A stretch of DNA of 64,000 nt from Prorocentrum cordatum (GCA_963575745.1 CAUYUJ010016057.1:195196-259195), one strand, 5' to 3'; positions 1-13,807 are shown, counted from the first letter of the stretch. Numbers and translations are program-made. Notes: a model not told the origin generated them from the letters alone.

Positions 1-229
1 AGGCGCGCACCGTGCCGGGTTTTTGGTTCGGGCCCCGGAGCGCATTGCGAGTGCCCCCCCCGACACGTTTTCGGTGCGAAGGACGGGGTCGATGGCACTC
101 GGTCCCCCCTGGCAAGCGCAGGCGGTCTGAGGCACAGCGATGGCAGCAGAAACGAGGATGAGTACGACGATGCTGGCGGTGAACGTGGCAATGGCGAAGA
201 TTCTAACCGGTTCTGTGCATGTTTTATTG

Positions 230-725
230 AAGACGCGTGTTCTGCTAAGGAGGTCTCACTGGTCTGGGCGAAGACTGGCTTGCGGAGCACCCCTGGTGGA
301 CGCCCGAGTGGGATGCCGGGTTGTGATGCTTGCTGCTTCGCGGCGGTCATCATGCAGTAGTTCTTCTCCATGTGCCCGAACGGGCGTTTTACCTGACAGG
401 TCCCATCAATCTAGATACAAATGGCCCGTACAATACCCCTGGACGACCCCCCTTTGAGAGGTTTTGATGCTATGCCTGCTCTCTCGCGATTATGAGTCTG
501 TGAAGTGTAACACTTCTACGTCCCCGATCGGGCGTTTTACCAAAGAGGTCCGCTAATCTGGGCGCCAGTTGTCCCGTATAATACTCTTGGTCGACACCTC
601 CCTGAGAGGCCCATGTGCGATGCCTGCCACCTCGTGGCGATCACGAGGCTGTGAACGCGTCTTCTTCCCCAAACGGGCATCCTACCTGAAAGGTTCCACA
701 AGCGATGTGCCCCGTGGTTGCGGTG
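230..725. repeat. Degenerate ~148 bp tandem repeat, about 3 copies
   Basis: The block CCCGAACGGGCGTTTTACC followed by a few bases and AGGTCC recurs near 374, 523 and 667, with a more diverged copy near 235-255. Spacing is about 145-149 bp. Shared satellites inside the unit include CCCGTA.AATAC near 427 and 573 and GCTATGCCTGC-like blocks. No gene is seen. Confidence 0.7.
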
Positions 726-749
726 CCTGATGCATCGATGTGATCGTGA

Positions 750-1000
750 GAGTCTGAGTATGAGTTTCTTGGAGTATGTCTGAATCAGGGTATGAGTGAG
801 GATCGATGTGTCCGAGCACGAATGACGGAGTACGAGCGAGACTGAGTATGGGTTAATGTGAGTATGAGTGACTGAATATGTGTGGATTTGGGTATGAGCA
901 GGTCAGAGTAGGGGAGTGAGCTTGAGCAGGATTGGGTATGATTGATAGGGAGTATAAGTGACCGCGAGCGGGTTGAACGAGTGAGTCTTAGTACCGAGTG
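750..1000. repeat. Degenerate short-unit repeat (GAGTATGAGTGA-like)
   Basis: Variants of GAGTATGAG, GGGTATGAG and GAGTGA recur every 12-25 bases through this stretch, which is purine-rich on this strand. It leads directly into the GAT microsatellite. Confidence 0.6.
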
Positions 1001-1039
1001 ACTGCGCACCAAAGAAGGGGGATGCGGGAGGAGGAAGAG

Positions 1040-1470
<431 letters not shown>

Positions 1471-1771
1471 GCGGATGCGCGACACTGGCGACCAGAGCCC
1501 GATCTCCTCATGCGGGGGCCTGCAGGACGGAGCAGTGCCAGGCCCCCGTCGACTGCACCCGCCGATGCAGCACCCTCTTTTGCTCCCCGCTCTGTCGCTC
1601 TTTCGCTCCTGCTCCCTCCTCCGCCTCCTTCTCCTCCTCCTCCTGCCCTCCTGCCCCGTCTCCTCCCCATCCCTGCCGCTGCTGCCGCCCCCTGCTCCTT
1701 CCTGCTCCTGCTCCCCCCGTCTCCCCTCGCGCTCCTCCCTCCTCCTCCGCCCCCGCGTTCCCCCCCCTCAG

Positions 1772-1873
1772 CTCATCGTCTTCTACGACGACAACGGCAT
1801 CACCATCGACGGCCACACCGAGCTGTCGTTCACCGAGGACGTGGGCAAGCGCTACGAGGCCTACGGCTGGCAG
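1772..1873 (+). CDS. TKT: Transketolase exon a (first visible)
   Basis: Thirty-four codons in phase 0 encode the thiamine-diphosphate-domain block with [10 protein letters not shown] and [14 protein letters not shown]. Asn of YDDN and the following Ile are the metal- and diphosphate-binding neighbourhood in this family. The acceptor is AG at 1770-1771 after a pyrimidine-rich run. The donor after CAG at 1871-1873 is GC (GCGGGC). The preceding residue, usually Lys before LIV, must come from an exon upstream of the window. Confidence 0.93.
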
Positions 1874-4800
1874 GCGGGCGGCCGCCAGCAGCAGCAGGAG
1901 GAGGAGGAGGAGGGGGAGGAGGGGGGAGGAGGAGGGCCAGCCCACTCCGGGCGACAAAAGGTGATTGCAAAACGTCATTGCCTCCAGCGAGATGTGTGCC
2001 TTCGTCCAGCGAGTAGTTTTTGCTGCTGCCGCTGCTGCCACTGCTTCCGCTGCTGCTTCTCCTCCCCTCCTCCTCCTCCTCCTCCTTTACCTCCACAATT
2101 GCACACTATGAATGCTACTCTCCTCTCCAGTCTGATGACGTCCGGAAGACGTTCGGCCCCTCAGCGCGCATTGTTGCTTACAGCAGGATTCCTGGGAAAC
2201 GGGTTTGCTGTTCCCGCTGAAGCGCTTGCCCCATTTCTGCGCCTCTGGTTGTTCCAATTCGTGATCCCGTTGCAGCGCGGGCATTTTCGGCCCTTCGAAC
2301 TAGGCCGCAACATCGAGAAAATGCCCTCCCCCCGCCCTCGAAAGAACAATCAGAAGTGATTCCACATTCGGTGGCGATTCGTTGATTTTGGGAAGCCCCA
2401 CTTTTGGGTGTCGTCGCTTGCAGGAAATATAAAGCGGGAGTCTCGTTTCTTGTTTCTGTTTTGGGAAGTTGATGTTAAAAGCAGAGGCAGCGGGCGCTCT
2501 CCATCAGCCCCGCCTTGTGTGGAATGTCTCGGGGAACCCAAGGGGCTAGACATGGTGTCACGACTCCAGACCAGCCCAAACCTCTCGAAGCCGATCCACT
2601 TACCCTCCAAGGGACCAGGCGCCATACCATGACATGCTGTGCGGTGTTGTGTTCTGCGCCGTTGTGCGATGCCATGTACTGCGTTGCAATATTTTGTGAT
2701 GCAGTGCTTCACTGCGCAATGCCACGCCATGCTATGGCATGCTGCGCTTTGCTGTGCTCTTCTGCGCCATGCCTTGCCGTGCTCTAGCATGCATCGCACC
2801 CTCTCGCGATCATTACTCTGCTCGACATCCGAATGCGCGAATAGAGATGATATCAACGTCATGGTAAGGGATGGGGGGGAGGGGTAGGACGTCAGATATG
2901 ACGTGAGCGCACCTAGCTTGTCCTCCTCCCCCTCCTCCTCCTCCCCCCCCTCCTCCTGCTCCTCCTCCTCTTTTTGCCTTCGCGGGCCGCCGCGCAGCGA
3001 CTAGCCGGTCGGAGCCTCAGGCGAGCTGGCAGGGCAGGGTCGGTGGCCGGGGCGGCCGAGGCCGGGGCCGGGAGGGGAGGGGGGGGCAAACCGCAGTCCC
3101 CCAGGAGCGCAACACGAAAAAAAAAACGGGAGGAGGCCAGCCAAGGGGAGGGGCCCAACGCCAGGAAGGAGCCAGCACGAGGCCGCCTGGGCGGCAGCCA
3201 ACAGGGAGGAGGAAGGGACGGAGCCACACGAACGCGAACGCAGCGAACGAGGACAGCAAGGGCGACAGCACAAGACAACGCGACAGCCGACCACGACACG
3301 AGCGCGCCCGAACCGAGCGACATCCCGAAACCCAGACACCGCAGCACGGCCCAACGACCGCAACGCTCCTCCTCTTCCTCCTCCTCCTCCTCCTCCTCTT
3401 CCTCCTCCTCCTCCTCCTCCTCCTCCTCCTCTTCCTCCTCCTCCTCCTCCTCCTCCTCCTCCTCCTCCTCCTCCTCCCCCTCTTCCTCCTCCTCCTCCTC
3501 CTCCTGCTGCTGCTGCTGCTGCTCCTCCCTCTCGTCCTCCTCCTCCTCCTCCTCCTCCTCCTCCTCCTCCTCGCCCACTGCTCATTTCCCGCCTCCCCCA
3601 GTCCTCGTCCTCCCGCCGTGCCCCTCGTGCCTGGTGCTCCTCGTCCTCGTCCTGCCCTTTTCCGAAAGGCGACGCGTGGGCCACAGGGGCCACTGGCGGC
3701 GGCTCCTCGGGCCCACACCCTTTCGGTTCGAGCCTCCCCCTCGGTCCCTCGCCCTTCGGTACTCTCTGGCGGCCCTCGCCCCTTCGGCCCCTCGTTCCCT
3801 TCGGCTCCCTCCCTCGGCCCCACGGCGGCGAGGTGCTGACCGTGGAGGACGGCAACACCGACGTGGACGGCATCCGCGCGGCGCCCAGCTTTTGGGTGCG
3901 GCCAGTGCGCGGCCGTGCGCCAGGAGTTCCTATTCCATCCGAGGACGTATTGTCGCATCGTTCAAGGTCATCTGGGCGCGCCCGATAGCCGTCGATTCGG
4001 CGGCCGGGGCCTCCTACTCCCCTGCTCCTCCTTATCCCTCTACTCGTCCTTCTCCTCCTCCTCCTCCTCCTCCTCCTCCTCCTGCTCCTCCTCCTCTTCC
4101 TCCTCCTCCTCCGCGGTCGCTCTACGGTTTTTTTCGCCCGCTCTGGTGCGCCCAGTCGCCTGCGTGGCGTCGGCTCTGCAGTCGCGCTCGCGTCCGCCAG
4201 CGATGCGAACACAAATGTATTGCCGCATCTTTGCTTTCGGGTTTACTCAGGTCCCCCTTCCGATTTCTCGTGGGCTCTCCTGGAGCACTCTGTGGCGGCC
4301 AAGGGGACCCTTTGGGGGCAATCTTGGAGGACATCGATCGGAACATGGGGGGCCGAATTCAAGCTGTCCCTCAACTCTTTTCTCGAGTCCGAACAAGTGT
4401 CACTGGTAGTTTTTCTTGGATGTTCTTGAGTGTTCTTGCGGCCATCTTTGGATCCATCTGGGCCCCTCTTGAGATTCATTGGCTGACGCCGCACCGCCGA
4501 CCCCTTGGGGCGGCAGTAAGAGTGAAATACGGAGTTTGCAGAACGATTTCTGAGGAATCTTGGCGTTTCGGCTTCTTGGAATTTCTTCGGGGGCGGTTGG
4601 TGGATCGCGGCTCTGCTTTTGGGCTTCTCTGGGCTCTCCTGGCAGCACTTTTGAGGCCTCTTGGGAGCCGTTTTGAGGCCTCTGGGAGCCTCTTTTGGGC
4701 CTTTCGGGGGCCTCGTGGGAGCCTCTTTGGGGGCCTCTTGGGGCCTCCTCAGGTTTTTGTGGGGCCGAGTGCTCGAAATGTTCATTCGGGTTCCCCCTCT

Positions 4801-7800
4801 GGGCCTCCTCTTGGGGCCGTCCTGCGGCCCTCCTGGGTCGTTTTGGAAGCTTCTGGGGCCCTCTTGAGCCGTCTTGGAGCTCTCTTGGGGGCCTCTTGGG
4901 CTATCTTGGGTCGATCTTAAAGGCTTCTTGGGCCGTTGTGGGCCTCGTGACAGCGCAAGAGGCGAATGTGCTAAAATTATACGTTTTCCCTCGGGAATGG
5001 GACGAGCTTTGCATCTGGAGGGCCTCTTGGGACGCCTCTCGGTGGCTTCTTGGGGCGTCTTGGGGGCCTCTGGGACCGTCTGGAGGCAATCTTGGGCGTC
5101 TTGGAGCGGCCTTTCGGCGTCCCAAGAGGCCCTCTTGGTGGCTTCCTGGGGCGTCTTGGAGGCAATCCTGGCAATCTTGGGCGTCTTGGGCGACTCGTAG
5201 CCCTCTTGGACCATCCGGGGGGGCCTTTTGGGGCCTCTTGGCACGTTTTTGGCCCCCTGAGGCTCCAAGGGTGCGGCCGACGACACCTTTGCCCCCCCCC
5301 CCCTCCAATCCGGCCGGACCGGGCTCCCGGGGGAGGGGTTTGTGGAGGGGGAACCATCTCACACGCCGTGACCCCAAGGGGTCGGCGGATTGTCTTGGGC
5401 AGTATGCAAGAGGCCTATGCCATTCCGCCGACCTCCAGAAAAGGCGTGGAGTCCTCGGTTGAGTCGTCGTGGGTTTCTTGGGCACTGTGTGGGGATTCTT
5501 GTGGGCGTCTTGGGAGCTGTATGGGGGCCTGGCGGAGCCTCGTTACGGGAGCTTTGAAGCGTGTTGGGGTCCAGCCTCTTTTTCCCCCTCTTGGGGGGCT
5601 CGTGGGGCTCATTGGGGGCCTCTTTAAGGCCGCTTGGGGGCTTCTTGGGGCCTTTGGGGGGCCTCTTAGGGTGGAGAGATAGAAATTTCGATTCTTGTTC
5701 TGACTCTTCGCCTCTCTTGGGACCCTCTGGGGGCGATCTTTGGCCGTCTTGGGCCCTTCTTTAGACCGTCTTGGAACCCTCTTGGGCCGTCCTGGGGCCC
5801 TCATATGGGCCTCTTGGGCAGTTCTGGGGTAGTCTACGGGGCCTCTTGAGCCGTCTTGGAGCGCCGGAAGCTCGAGAGGACGATGTCCCCAGAAACAATG
5901 AAACACACAATAACAACCATTCATTGTTGCCTTTCGGAGCCCTTCGGGGAAGGCTCTTGGGGTGTCTCGAAGGCGTCTTGGGGCGTCATGGAGCCATCGT
6001 AGGCGTCTTGGCCCAATCGTTCCGCGATTCGGGGCCGCCTTGGGACGTCTTTGAAGCCACGGCAAGCAGACTCAGAAGCTCTGGAGTCTCCGGGTGTGCG
6101 CCGAGGACCCCGCATTCAGAACGGGAGTTGAGGCCCCGGGGAAGGGGTAAAGGATGATGGGGACGGCCAGTCGTCTCACACGCCTTTTCACCCCCCTTAA
6201 GCGTGGGTCGGCGGATCTGAGCCGTCGAAGCTCATTGAGAAACGAAAGAGGCCATGACGCAAAACTCATTGAACAGCTTTAGGGTCTTGAGTAAATGGTC
6301 TTCCCCATCTCACCGCCACTACCGCCATTTGTCCTTTCAGCTTATGCACCCCTTCACCTCACCATGCAATGGCGAGCGCCTGATCGAGTCTGCCCAGCAA
6401 GCCCATGTGTCATCCATGCATGCCCTCGCGCTCCTTTCGAAATATGAGTTTCTTGGCAGCCTGCCCAGGCCATCTTGGGGCCCTGGTAGCACATTTTCGG
6501 AGGCCTTGACATGGGGGGCCTGTTGGGGCCTTTCGGGGTCTCCTTGGGGGCCCTGTGGGTCCTCTTGGGGCCATCCTGGAAGAGCTCGACCAGAGAAGGG
6601 GAGGTCGTGAACTGGCGTTGCTCTTTAACGCCGCGAGAGTCGCGTTTGGGGCCCTCTTGGAGAGTTCCTGGGCGCTTTTGGGGCCGTCTTGGGCCCTCTT
6701 GGGCCCTGCCTGGGCCTCTCTTGGGCCTTCTTGGAATTACATGCGAACTTCAGGAGCCCATCGGAAGCGAAAAGGCGATAAGACAAGCCGCCCTTCTTCC
6801 CCACAGGTTTTTGGCGGGATTGGGTTTTTCGTTGGCCTCGGCCAGGGCGGGCTTAATTGGGGATGTGCCGGGGCCTTTTGGACGGTGGCTATCTTGAGAA
6901 ACTTTGGGGTATTTGGAGCTACATTCGGACCGAGGTAAAAACTCTAGATCGGTTCGGGGAGGACACCCTAAGTTACTTTTTGTTTGTTGGATATTCTTGT
7001 GAATTCAGAGAAGGGTACTCCTGGATGTTCTGTGCGTTTTGACAGGCGGAGGCCTGCGTGTTCTTGAAACATGTCCTTCTGGCTCAGAACCGATTTTATT
7101 TCGAGCGACCTTGGAGGCCATCTTGGGTTTTCTGAGGCCGTCTTAGAGCCATGCTGGCGCAAAAGCTTCCCAGGGATGCCCCTGAGATGTGGATGGTTTT
7201 GGGTTTTGAGCGAGCGTGGGGTCCTCAATTAGCTCTGCCCCACTTGAGTCCCAGAGGTCTCGTCTTGCGGCCTTTGTGGGGCGTTCTTGGTGCCGTCATG
7301 GGGCCATCTTGGGCTCTTGTTTGGGCTCTTTTGGGCCCTCGGGCGCTTACCTTGAGGCCTCAAGAGCCCGTAGGTAGCGAGAAGGCGGGAAAACCCAACA
7401 CATGGTTCTTTGTAGGTTTTAGAAGGGTTTTGGCCTCCAGGAGGGCTTCCTTCGGAGGTTCCGTGGCCACGTCGACCCGATTTGGTGTGGTCCCAGGTCC
7501 TTCTAGAGGATGTTGGAAGCCATTTTGGGCAATTTTGCGTTATCTTGAGCAATATTGGAGACCATCTTGGATTTTCTTGGGCCTTCTTGGAGCCATCTTG
7601 CGCCATTTTGGACGTTTTGACGATCCGCAGCACCGTTCGTCCAGGCCCAAGGGTAGGGGCAGGATGAGTGTGCAAGACACCCACCCGCCACACAACCAGC
7701 CGCGAAATGTTTGGTTCATTCCTACCCGCCCTCCCAACACAGAAGTATCACCCGAGTCTCAGCATATCGCCTAGGAGCGCCACGCATGCTATGTGCGCCA

Positions 7801-10416
7801 CGGGTTCCAGATGCACCAGATACTCCGGAGGCCCAGGCGTGCCAGACGCACCAGGTGCGCCACGTGTTCCACGTGCGCCGAGTATGCCACGTGCTCCAGC
7901 CGCACGCAGAATGGACCAGATGCGCCATTGAACTGCCGCAGCAAACAATATGCTGGCACCCCCGTCGCCCCTGTCAAAAACAAGTGCAAAATGGTTGCGG
8001 GGCGCTTGCACATGCTCCAGATTTGGAGGCAAGTGTATTTGCATGGTTTTTGATAGGGATGGTGGGTGCGGTGCTCATGGGTCTGGGTTGGCTTCTGGTC
8101 GGGTGGGGGAGGGTGTGTGCGGGTGTGTGTGTGTGTCTATCCAAAGAACCAGTAACCATTTCTCCTGAACGGAAACTGACTGGCTCACTACCACCCGCCC
8201 TCCCAACACTTGTTGTCGGCGGCGAGGCAGAGTTGGCTGCACCAGCGACAGATCCAGACGAGGGCACCGAGAAGCGAAATGGCCAGCGTACGAGAGCGGG
8301 GAGAGGACAGACGAGGCGGCCGCGGAGGGGGGGAAGAAGAGGCCACTCAGAGGTGGAAGGGTTCTCACACGAGTGTGCTGGCGCGGCCAGCACCGTCAGC
8401 GGGATCCATGGCAGCTGCCAGGCCGCGGCGGCGGGGCACCCACGGGCGATGACGGGGCCCAGGGCGTGTAGAGCAAGTACTGCAGTGACGCTCCCGATGA
8501 AATAGGCGAGATACTTGGACGACAGAGGGCCGCAAGGCCGCCCAGGTGGGTGGCACGTTACAAGGCGCGGCAAGTTCGCGAGCAGTCTAGGTTTGGACGG
8601 CAGCCAGCAAAATGCTGGGCCCGTGGAGCGGAACGGGCGGCAAGACCAAATCCAGGTGCCCAACCACACGGGGCGGCTGCAAGCTGCGGCAGCCTCGCGA
8701 GCGCCATGGCGGCGCGCGGAGGGAGGGGGGGAAAAGAGGGCGGCGGGGAGGGGAAGAGAGGACGAGGAGGAGGAAGGCCCCCCCTGTGGGGGGTTCCCCC
8801 GCAGGCGGGGCGACCGCGCCGGCGCCGACGCCCGCCTGGGCGGTAGGCAGGCGGCCCGCGCGCTGTGCCGTTGCAAATATCTGAGCGTTGCGCCGGGTGG
8901 CGGGCCAGGGTAGTTGTAGCAAGCCCTGAGCTGCCCAGCAGGGCTGCGGAACGGGCGAACGATGCTGAAACTGTTCAAAATAAGTGGCCGAGGCCGTAGG
9001 GACCCGCGCGCTGCTGGGGTGGACAGCACGCAGCCAGTGCACCTAGTCGGTGCGAAATCAGGTATGCAAAGGAACCAGTGAATGGCAAGGAGCCACGAGC
9101 TGCTGGGGTGGTTGGCGAGTGGCGTCTGGGGCCGCCGGGATTCAGATGGCGATTAGGGGGCTGCATTGATGCGGCTGGGCGCCCCGCGCTGTCTCCCAAC
9201 ATAAAATTCAGTAATGCCCGAGTTTCAGCATATTCAGCGGTCGTCTTGGGATGGGCATCTATACCGGGAAACAGCACAGACCCCAGGAAGGCGAGGTGCG
9301 CCACGCGTGCCACGCACGCCTGGTGCGGTAGATGCGCCAAGTGCTCCACGCGCGCCAAGCGTGCCGCAGGCTCCAGCCGCGCCAGGTGCACCACGTTCGG
9401 GGCACACGCAGAGTGTGTCAGGTGCGCCTGGGCACATCGGGGAACATGTCGGCCCCCACCTTTATTGTCCATTCCAATGCACAAACGCGGCAGAGTGGCA
9501 ACCATGATGTCTGGTGGGCCTGCACACAGCAGGCAATATGCCAGCAACCCCGCCGTCTTTGCCAAAGACAAATTCGAAGTGATCTTGGGTGTCCGTGCAT
9601 GATCCAACTTTCGCCGCGAAGTTCAGCTTGCATGGCGTTTTGATCTGGATGGTGGCCCTGCGCACAGGAGGCCATTTGCTGGCACCCCTGGCTTCCCTGC
9701 CAGAAAGAAAACAATTTGCTCGCAGCCCACCCCACATGACCCAAGATTTTGTCGCAAGGTGGATTTTGAGTTGATGGTTGACAGGGGTGGCGGGGGGGTG
9801 GGTGCCCGCATGATCCTGGGTTTGTCGCCGGTCGGGTGGGGGAGGGGGAGAATCCAAATATGGAACAATGATCAAGCACCCCCCCCCGGAAGGGCCGCCG
9901 TCTCGCTCACTCCCTCCCGTCGTTCCAACACATAGGCAGCACCCGAGCGGAAGGTTTAAATCCCAATGAATCCATGAGGTGGGATCCCCCTTCACGCGAA
10001 GTGCCAAGCATTCAGCGAGAACGGTGGCTTCCACGAGGAGCGCAAAGCACTGGCACGTATGATAGAACGTGTTTTCACTGGTATCGCGCGCCCGCGTCAT
10101 CATCATCATCATCACCATCATCATCACCATAATCATCTTCGTCGCTGTCATCATCATCACCATCATAATCAGCATCATCACCATCATCTTCATCACCATC
10201 GTCAGATTCATCATCATCATCATCTTCATCCTCATCTTCATCTTCACCTTCATCTTCGTCGTCGTCATCATCATCCTCATCCTCATCCTCATCCTCCTCT
10301 ATCTCTCATTACCATCCTTATCATCGGCACCGTCATCATCTCGTCATCATCATCCTCATCATCATCATCATGATCACTATCCTCCTTATCGTCCTCACCG
10401 CCATCATCATCACCAC

Positions 10417-10473
<57 letters not shown>

Positions 10474-13400
10474 AATCGTCATCATCAGGAGCCGATGCTT
10501 GTCCCGATGGTGGCCGCCAGCGATACCACACTTGGTTACACGATAGGTCGCAGAAGTAGGATGCGCAGCAGCACGACAGAGTGTAACACTCTGACGCAGA
10601 AGTATACGGCGGAGCCGTTCCCCCCCTCTGTCCCTGGCAAAGTGCATTGTGTATTCTTTCTTGACTGGGATGGGTGGCCTGCAGAGATTCGAAGTGATCG
10701 CGGGGCGTCCGCGCATGATTGAGATTTGGATTCGAAGTATTGCGCGTAGAAGGCAATCTGAGAGCTCCCCCGCTGACCCTGTCAAGAACCACTGCAACGT
10801 TATCGCGAAGCGCCCGTGTTTGATCCTGTATGCAATATCTCATGTGTATTGTTTTGGACAGGGATGGTGGGCCTGCATGCAGCTGGCAAGCTGCGGGCAA
10901 CCCCTCCGTCGTTGACAAACAACCCAAGAATGCAAAGTGACCGCGGAGCGCGCGTGATCCAGATTTGGATGCACAGTGTATTTTTTCCCAAACAGAGCTT
11001 GCCTCTGTAGGGGTCCTAGCGCATTCATATGGTTAGGTTAGGTTTGTCGCCGATTTTCGCTGCACGCCCGGGTGCCCAGGTGCCCGGGCGTGCCCGGGGG
11101 TGCCTGGGGGTGCCCGGGGGTGCCCTACAGCCCTACAGCCCAATAGCCCAATAGCCCTATAGCCCTACAACTCTATAGCCCTATAGCTTTATAGCCCTAT
11201 AGCTCAATACCCCTATAGTCCTATAGCCCTATGGCCCCTAGCCCTACAGCCCTGATTGGTTTTTTTCTCGGGTATCATGCTCCATTCAGAGCTTGCTTCT
11301 GTAGGGGTACTGGCGGATTCATATGGTTAGGTGAGGGGTTGGCGTCGACTTCGGCGGCACGCCCGGGTGCCCGGGTGCCCGGGTGCCCTGGTGCCCAGAT
11401 GCCCAGGTGCCCAGTAGCCCTATAGCCTTCTAGCCCTATAGCCCTATAGCCCTATAGCCCTATAGTCCTATAGCCCTGTAGCCCTCATAGCCCTACAGCC
11501 CTATAGTCCTATAGCCCTACAGCCCTATAACTCTATAGACCTATAGCCTCATAGCCTTGTAGCCCTGTAGCCCTATAGCCCTAAAGCCCTATAGCCCTAT
11601 AGCCCTATAGCCCTATAGCCCTAATAGCCCTATAGCCCTGTAGCCCTATAGCCCTATAGCCCTATAGCCCTAGGCCTATAGTCCTGTAGCCCTAGTAGCC
11701 CTATAGCCCTATAGCCCTCGGCTGCCAGCAGGCATGGCTCCAGCTCTGCAGACACCGTCTCAATTTGCACGGCTGTGCAATCATGCCTGTGGCAAGGACG
11801 CTCGAACACACTAGGGATAACTCCTTTCAAAAGGCATAGGCCTGCTTACTGACTGCAGCACGCGCTGTTGATGATCATGACTGCAGTAATCAGTAACTAG
11901 CGGTGCAGTCAGTAAATAGCGACGCTCCTGTTTCCCATCCCCACCTCATCTTCACCACACTGAATCATTATTGAGGCGGCGAACGCTCGTGCCAGACGTG
12001 GAAGGGGAACGTGAGGAGGTGGCCGCGGGCGAGGTCACCAGACGACAAGAGCGCTGTGCTAAGCAACGTAAGTTCGTTGATCATGACAACTACTGCGTTG
12101 ACATGCTAAATAAAGTGAGCACGGCACTGGGTAACGCAATGCAAGATGGCCCTAAGGGGGCGGATGCCATCCGGGCGATCTCATCAAACGTGGGCGAATT
12201 TGTTCGCTATATGTGGACCGTGACCAACGCGGTCAGGGCAGACTGATCCATGCCTGAGCTGGGAGGTCAGCCGCAGCCATCCGGACTGGAGGCAGTACCA
12301 AAGTCACAACCAGCTCAGCCTCCGCCCGTCCTGCAAGCCTCCGCCCGTGATGCAAACTCGCCACCGAAGTGAGGATCCGCAGCAAGGGTGCGAACGTAGT
12401 TCACGACGGTAGGGCTCGCATGCCCCGCAACGGAACGGCTCATGATGAAGAACTGCACCAGGGGACGCCCCGGGGTCCAGGAGCCGTTTCCGTCAGGACT
12501 CGTTTCTTTCATTCGAGTAGGGGATCGGCTACAGAACCGATTTACCCCGGACTGTATTTTCCCGTCGAACCTATGAGCAACATGTGTAGGATAGTGAGTG
12601 GCTCTGCGAAGCACTCTATGTATGTTTCGTAGATTCGGCGGGAAATCATTTTTGGGGTGAATCGATCCTGCAGTCGATCTCCCACTCGATTCATAGCGCA
12701 GTCCGAAGGACAAGACATATCAGACGTGACTGGACTTCCGGAGGTCCGCGTGGACCTCTTCTGGGGTAAATGAATTCTGCAGTCGATCCCCTACTCGAAT
12801 TTTGCCTGGTCGGACCCAGGCATGCGATGTCTCGATGTTGTGAATGCGGAGTCCCCGGACGCCCGCCACCCTCTTCCCCAGGGCCGCTTTTCGTCGCGAG
12901 TCGTCCTGGCCAGCCTCGGGGCCTGGCGACAGCCCCCTAGGGCGGCAACGGCCGAAACACGAGTGCGTTTGGGAGTGCGAGCTCGTCGACGGTCTCTGGC
13001 CCCGCTCGCGGCGCGGGCGCGGATCCGCCGAGGCAAGGCCATCGCTGCTGCGAAGGCGTGCGCCGACAAGCCGACGCTGATCAAGGCTGTGCGGGCTGCC
13101 CGGGGTCGGGAGGGCCATTCTCCTCTCCCCATCACTTCCCCTCCTCCTCCTCCTTTTCCTCCCTCTTCCTCCTCCTCCTCCTCCTCCTCCTCCTGCTCCT
13201 CCTCCTCCTCCTCTCCCCATCACTTCTCCTCCTCCTCCTCCTCCTTTTCCTCCCTCTTCCTCTCCTGCGTCCCACAGTTTCCCGTTCCTGCCCCCTCCCC
13301 CCCCCAGCGCCCCCTTCCTGCGTCGCTGTGGGCACCGGCCATGCAGGTCCCCCCCCTTTGGCTCCGTATTCCCTCCTGCAGTGTCCAGTTCCTGCCCATT

Positions 13401-13732
13401 TTCTTTAGTGGCGGGGGCCCGTGCCCCGCGCCGAGCGGACGAGGGGGACAAGGAGGAGGAGAAGGAAGAGGAGGAGGACGAGGAGGAGGAGGAGGAGGGG
13501 AGGGGGGGAGGGAGGGAGGGCGGGCGGGAGGGAGGGAGGGATGAGTATTAGGATGAGGATGAGGATGCGGATGGAGATGAGGATGAGGATGAGGATGGGG
13601 ATGGGGATGGGGATGGGGATGGGGATGAGGATGAGGATGAGGATGAGGTGAATAAAAATGATTATGAGGATGAGGATGTCGATTAGGATGAGGATGATGA
13701 TGAGGGTGAGGATGAGGATGAGGATGAGGATA

Positions 13733-13807
<75 letters not shown>

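Larger units (their letters stand above)
1874..3832 (+). other. Intron 1 (1,959 bp, GC...AG)
   Basis: It starts GCGGGC and ends GGCGAG before GTG. The direct repeat at the edges is only AG|G. It contains an AGG-rich start, a dispersed repeat shared with intron 5 (2089-2290 and 2833-2940), a short ATGC-rich run of TGCGC/GCCATGC motifs at 2630-2800 and a 200 bp TCC tract. No gene is seen inside it. Confidence 0.9.
3881..13037 (+). other. Intron 2 (9,157 bp, GC...AG)
   Basis: It starts GCGCCC and ends GGCAAG before GCC. It contains a TCC tract (4045-4115), degenerate CTTGGG-rich satellite, a composite 135-140 bp satellite, a CAT microsatellite, an octanucleotide array, an orphan frame and a MITE-like element. 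The stretches 8220-9060, 11740-11840, 12250-12510 and 12800-13037 show nothing I can name. Confidence 0.9.

Noticed and set aside
2974-4920. A 648-codon + frame, the longest in the window
   Set aside because: It runs through a TCC tract, unrelated GC-rich sequence and CTTGGG satellite, with no motif and no link to the frame of exon b (3833-3880).
4243-5286. 347-codon Pro/Lys/Arg-rich minus frame
   Set aside because: It is the complement of the CTTGGG satellite; the composition follows the repeat.
7505-7540. Dinoflagellate spliced-leader gene (AAGCCATTTTGGGCAATTTT)
   Set aside because: It shares only GCCATTTTGG with the spliced leader (GTAGCCATTTTGGCTCAAG) and lies in satellite with many similar words.
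7720-7931. Collagen-like gene
   Set aside because: The Gly/Pro-rich peptide arises from a 15-18 bp minisatellite in several frames and both strands, without start context or flanking domains.
7974-9029. 351-codon minus frame
   Set aside because: It has no known motif and spans the boundary of a satellite block that recurs elsewhere without the frame.
10059-10722. Membrane protein or His-rich protein over the CAT repeat
   Set aside because: Ile- and His-rich frames come from the trinucleotide repeat.
11110-11730. Interstitial telomere
   Set aside because: The unit is CCCTATAG with 8 bp period, not the seven-base CCCTAAA repeat, and it lies inside an intron with no chromosome-end features.
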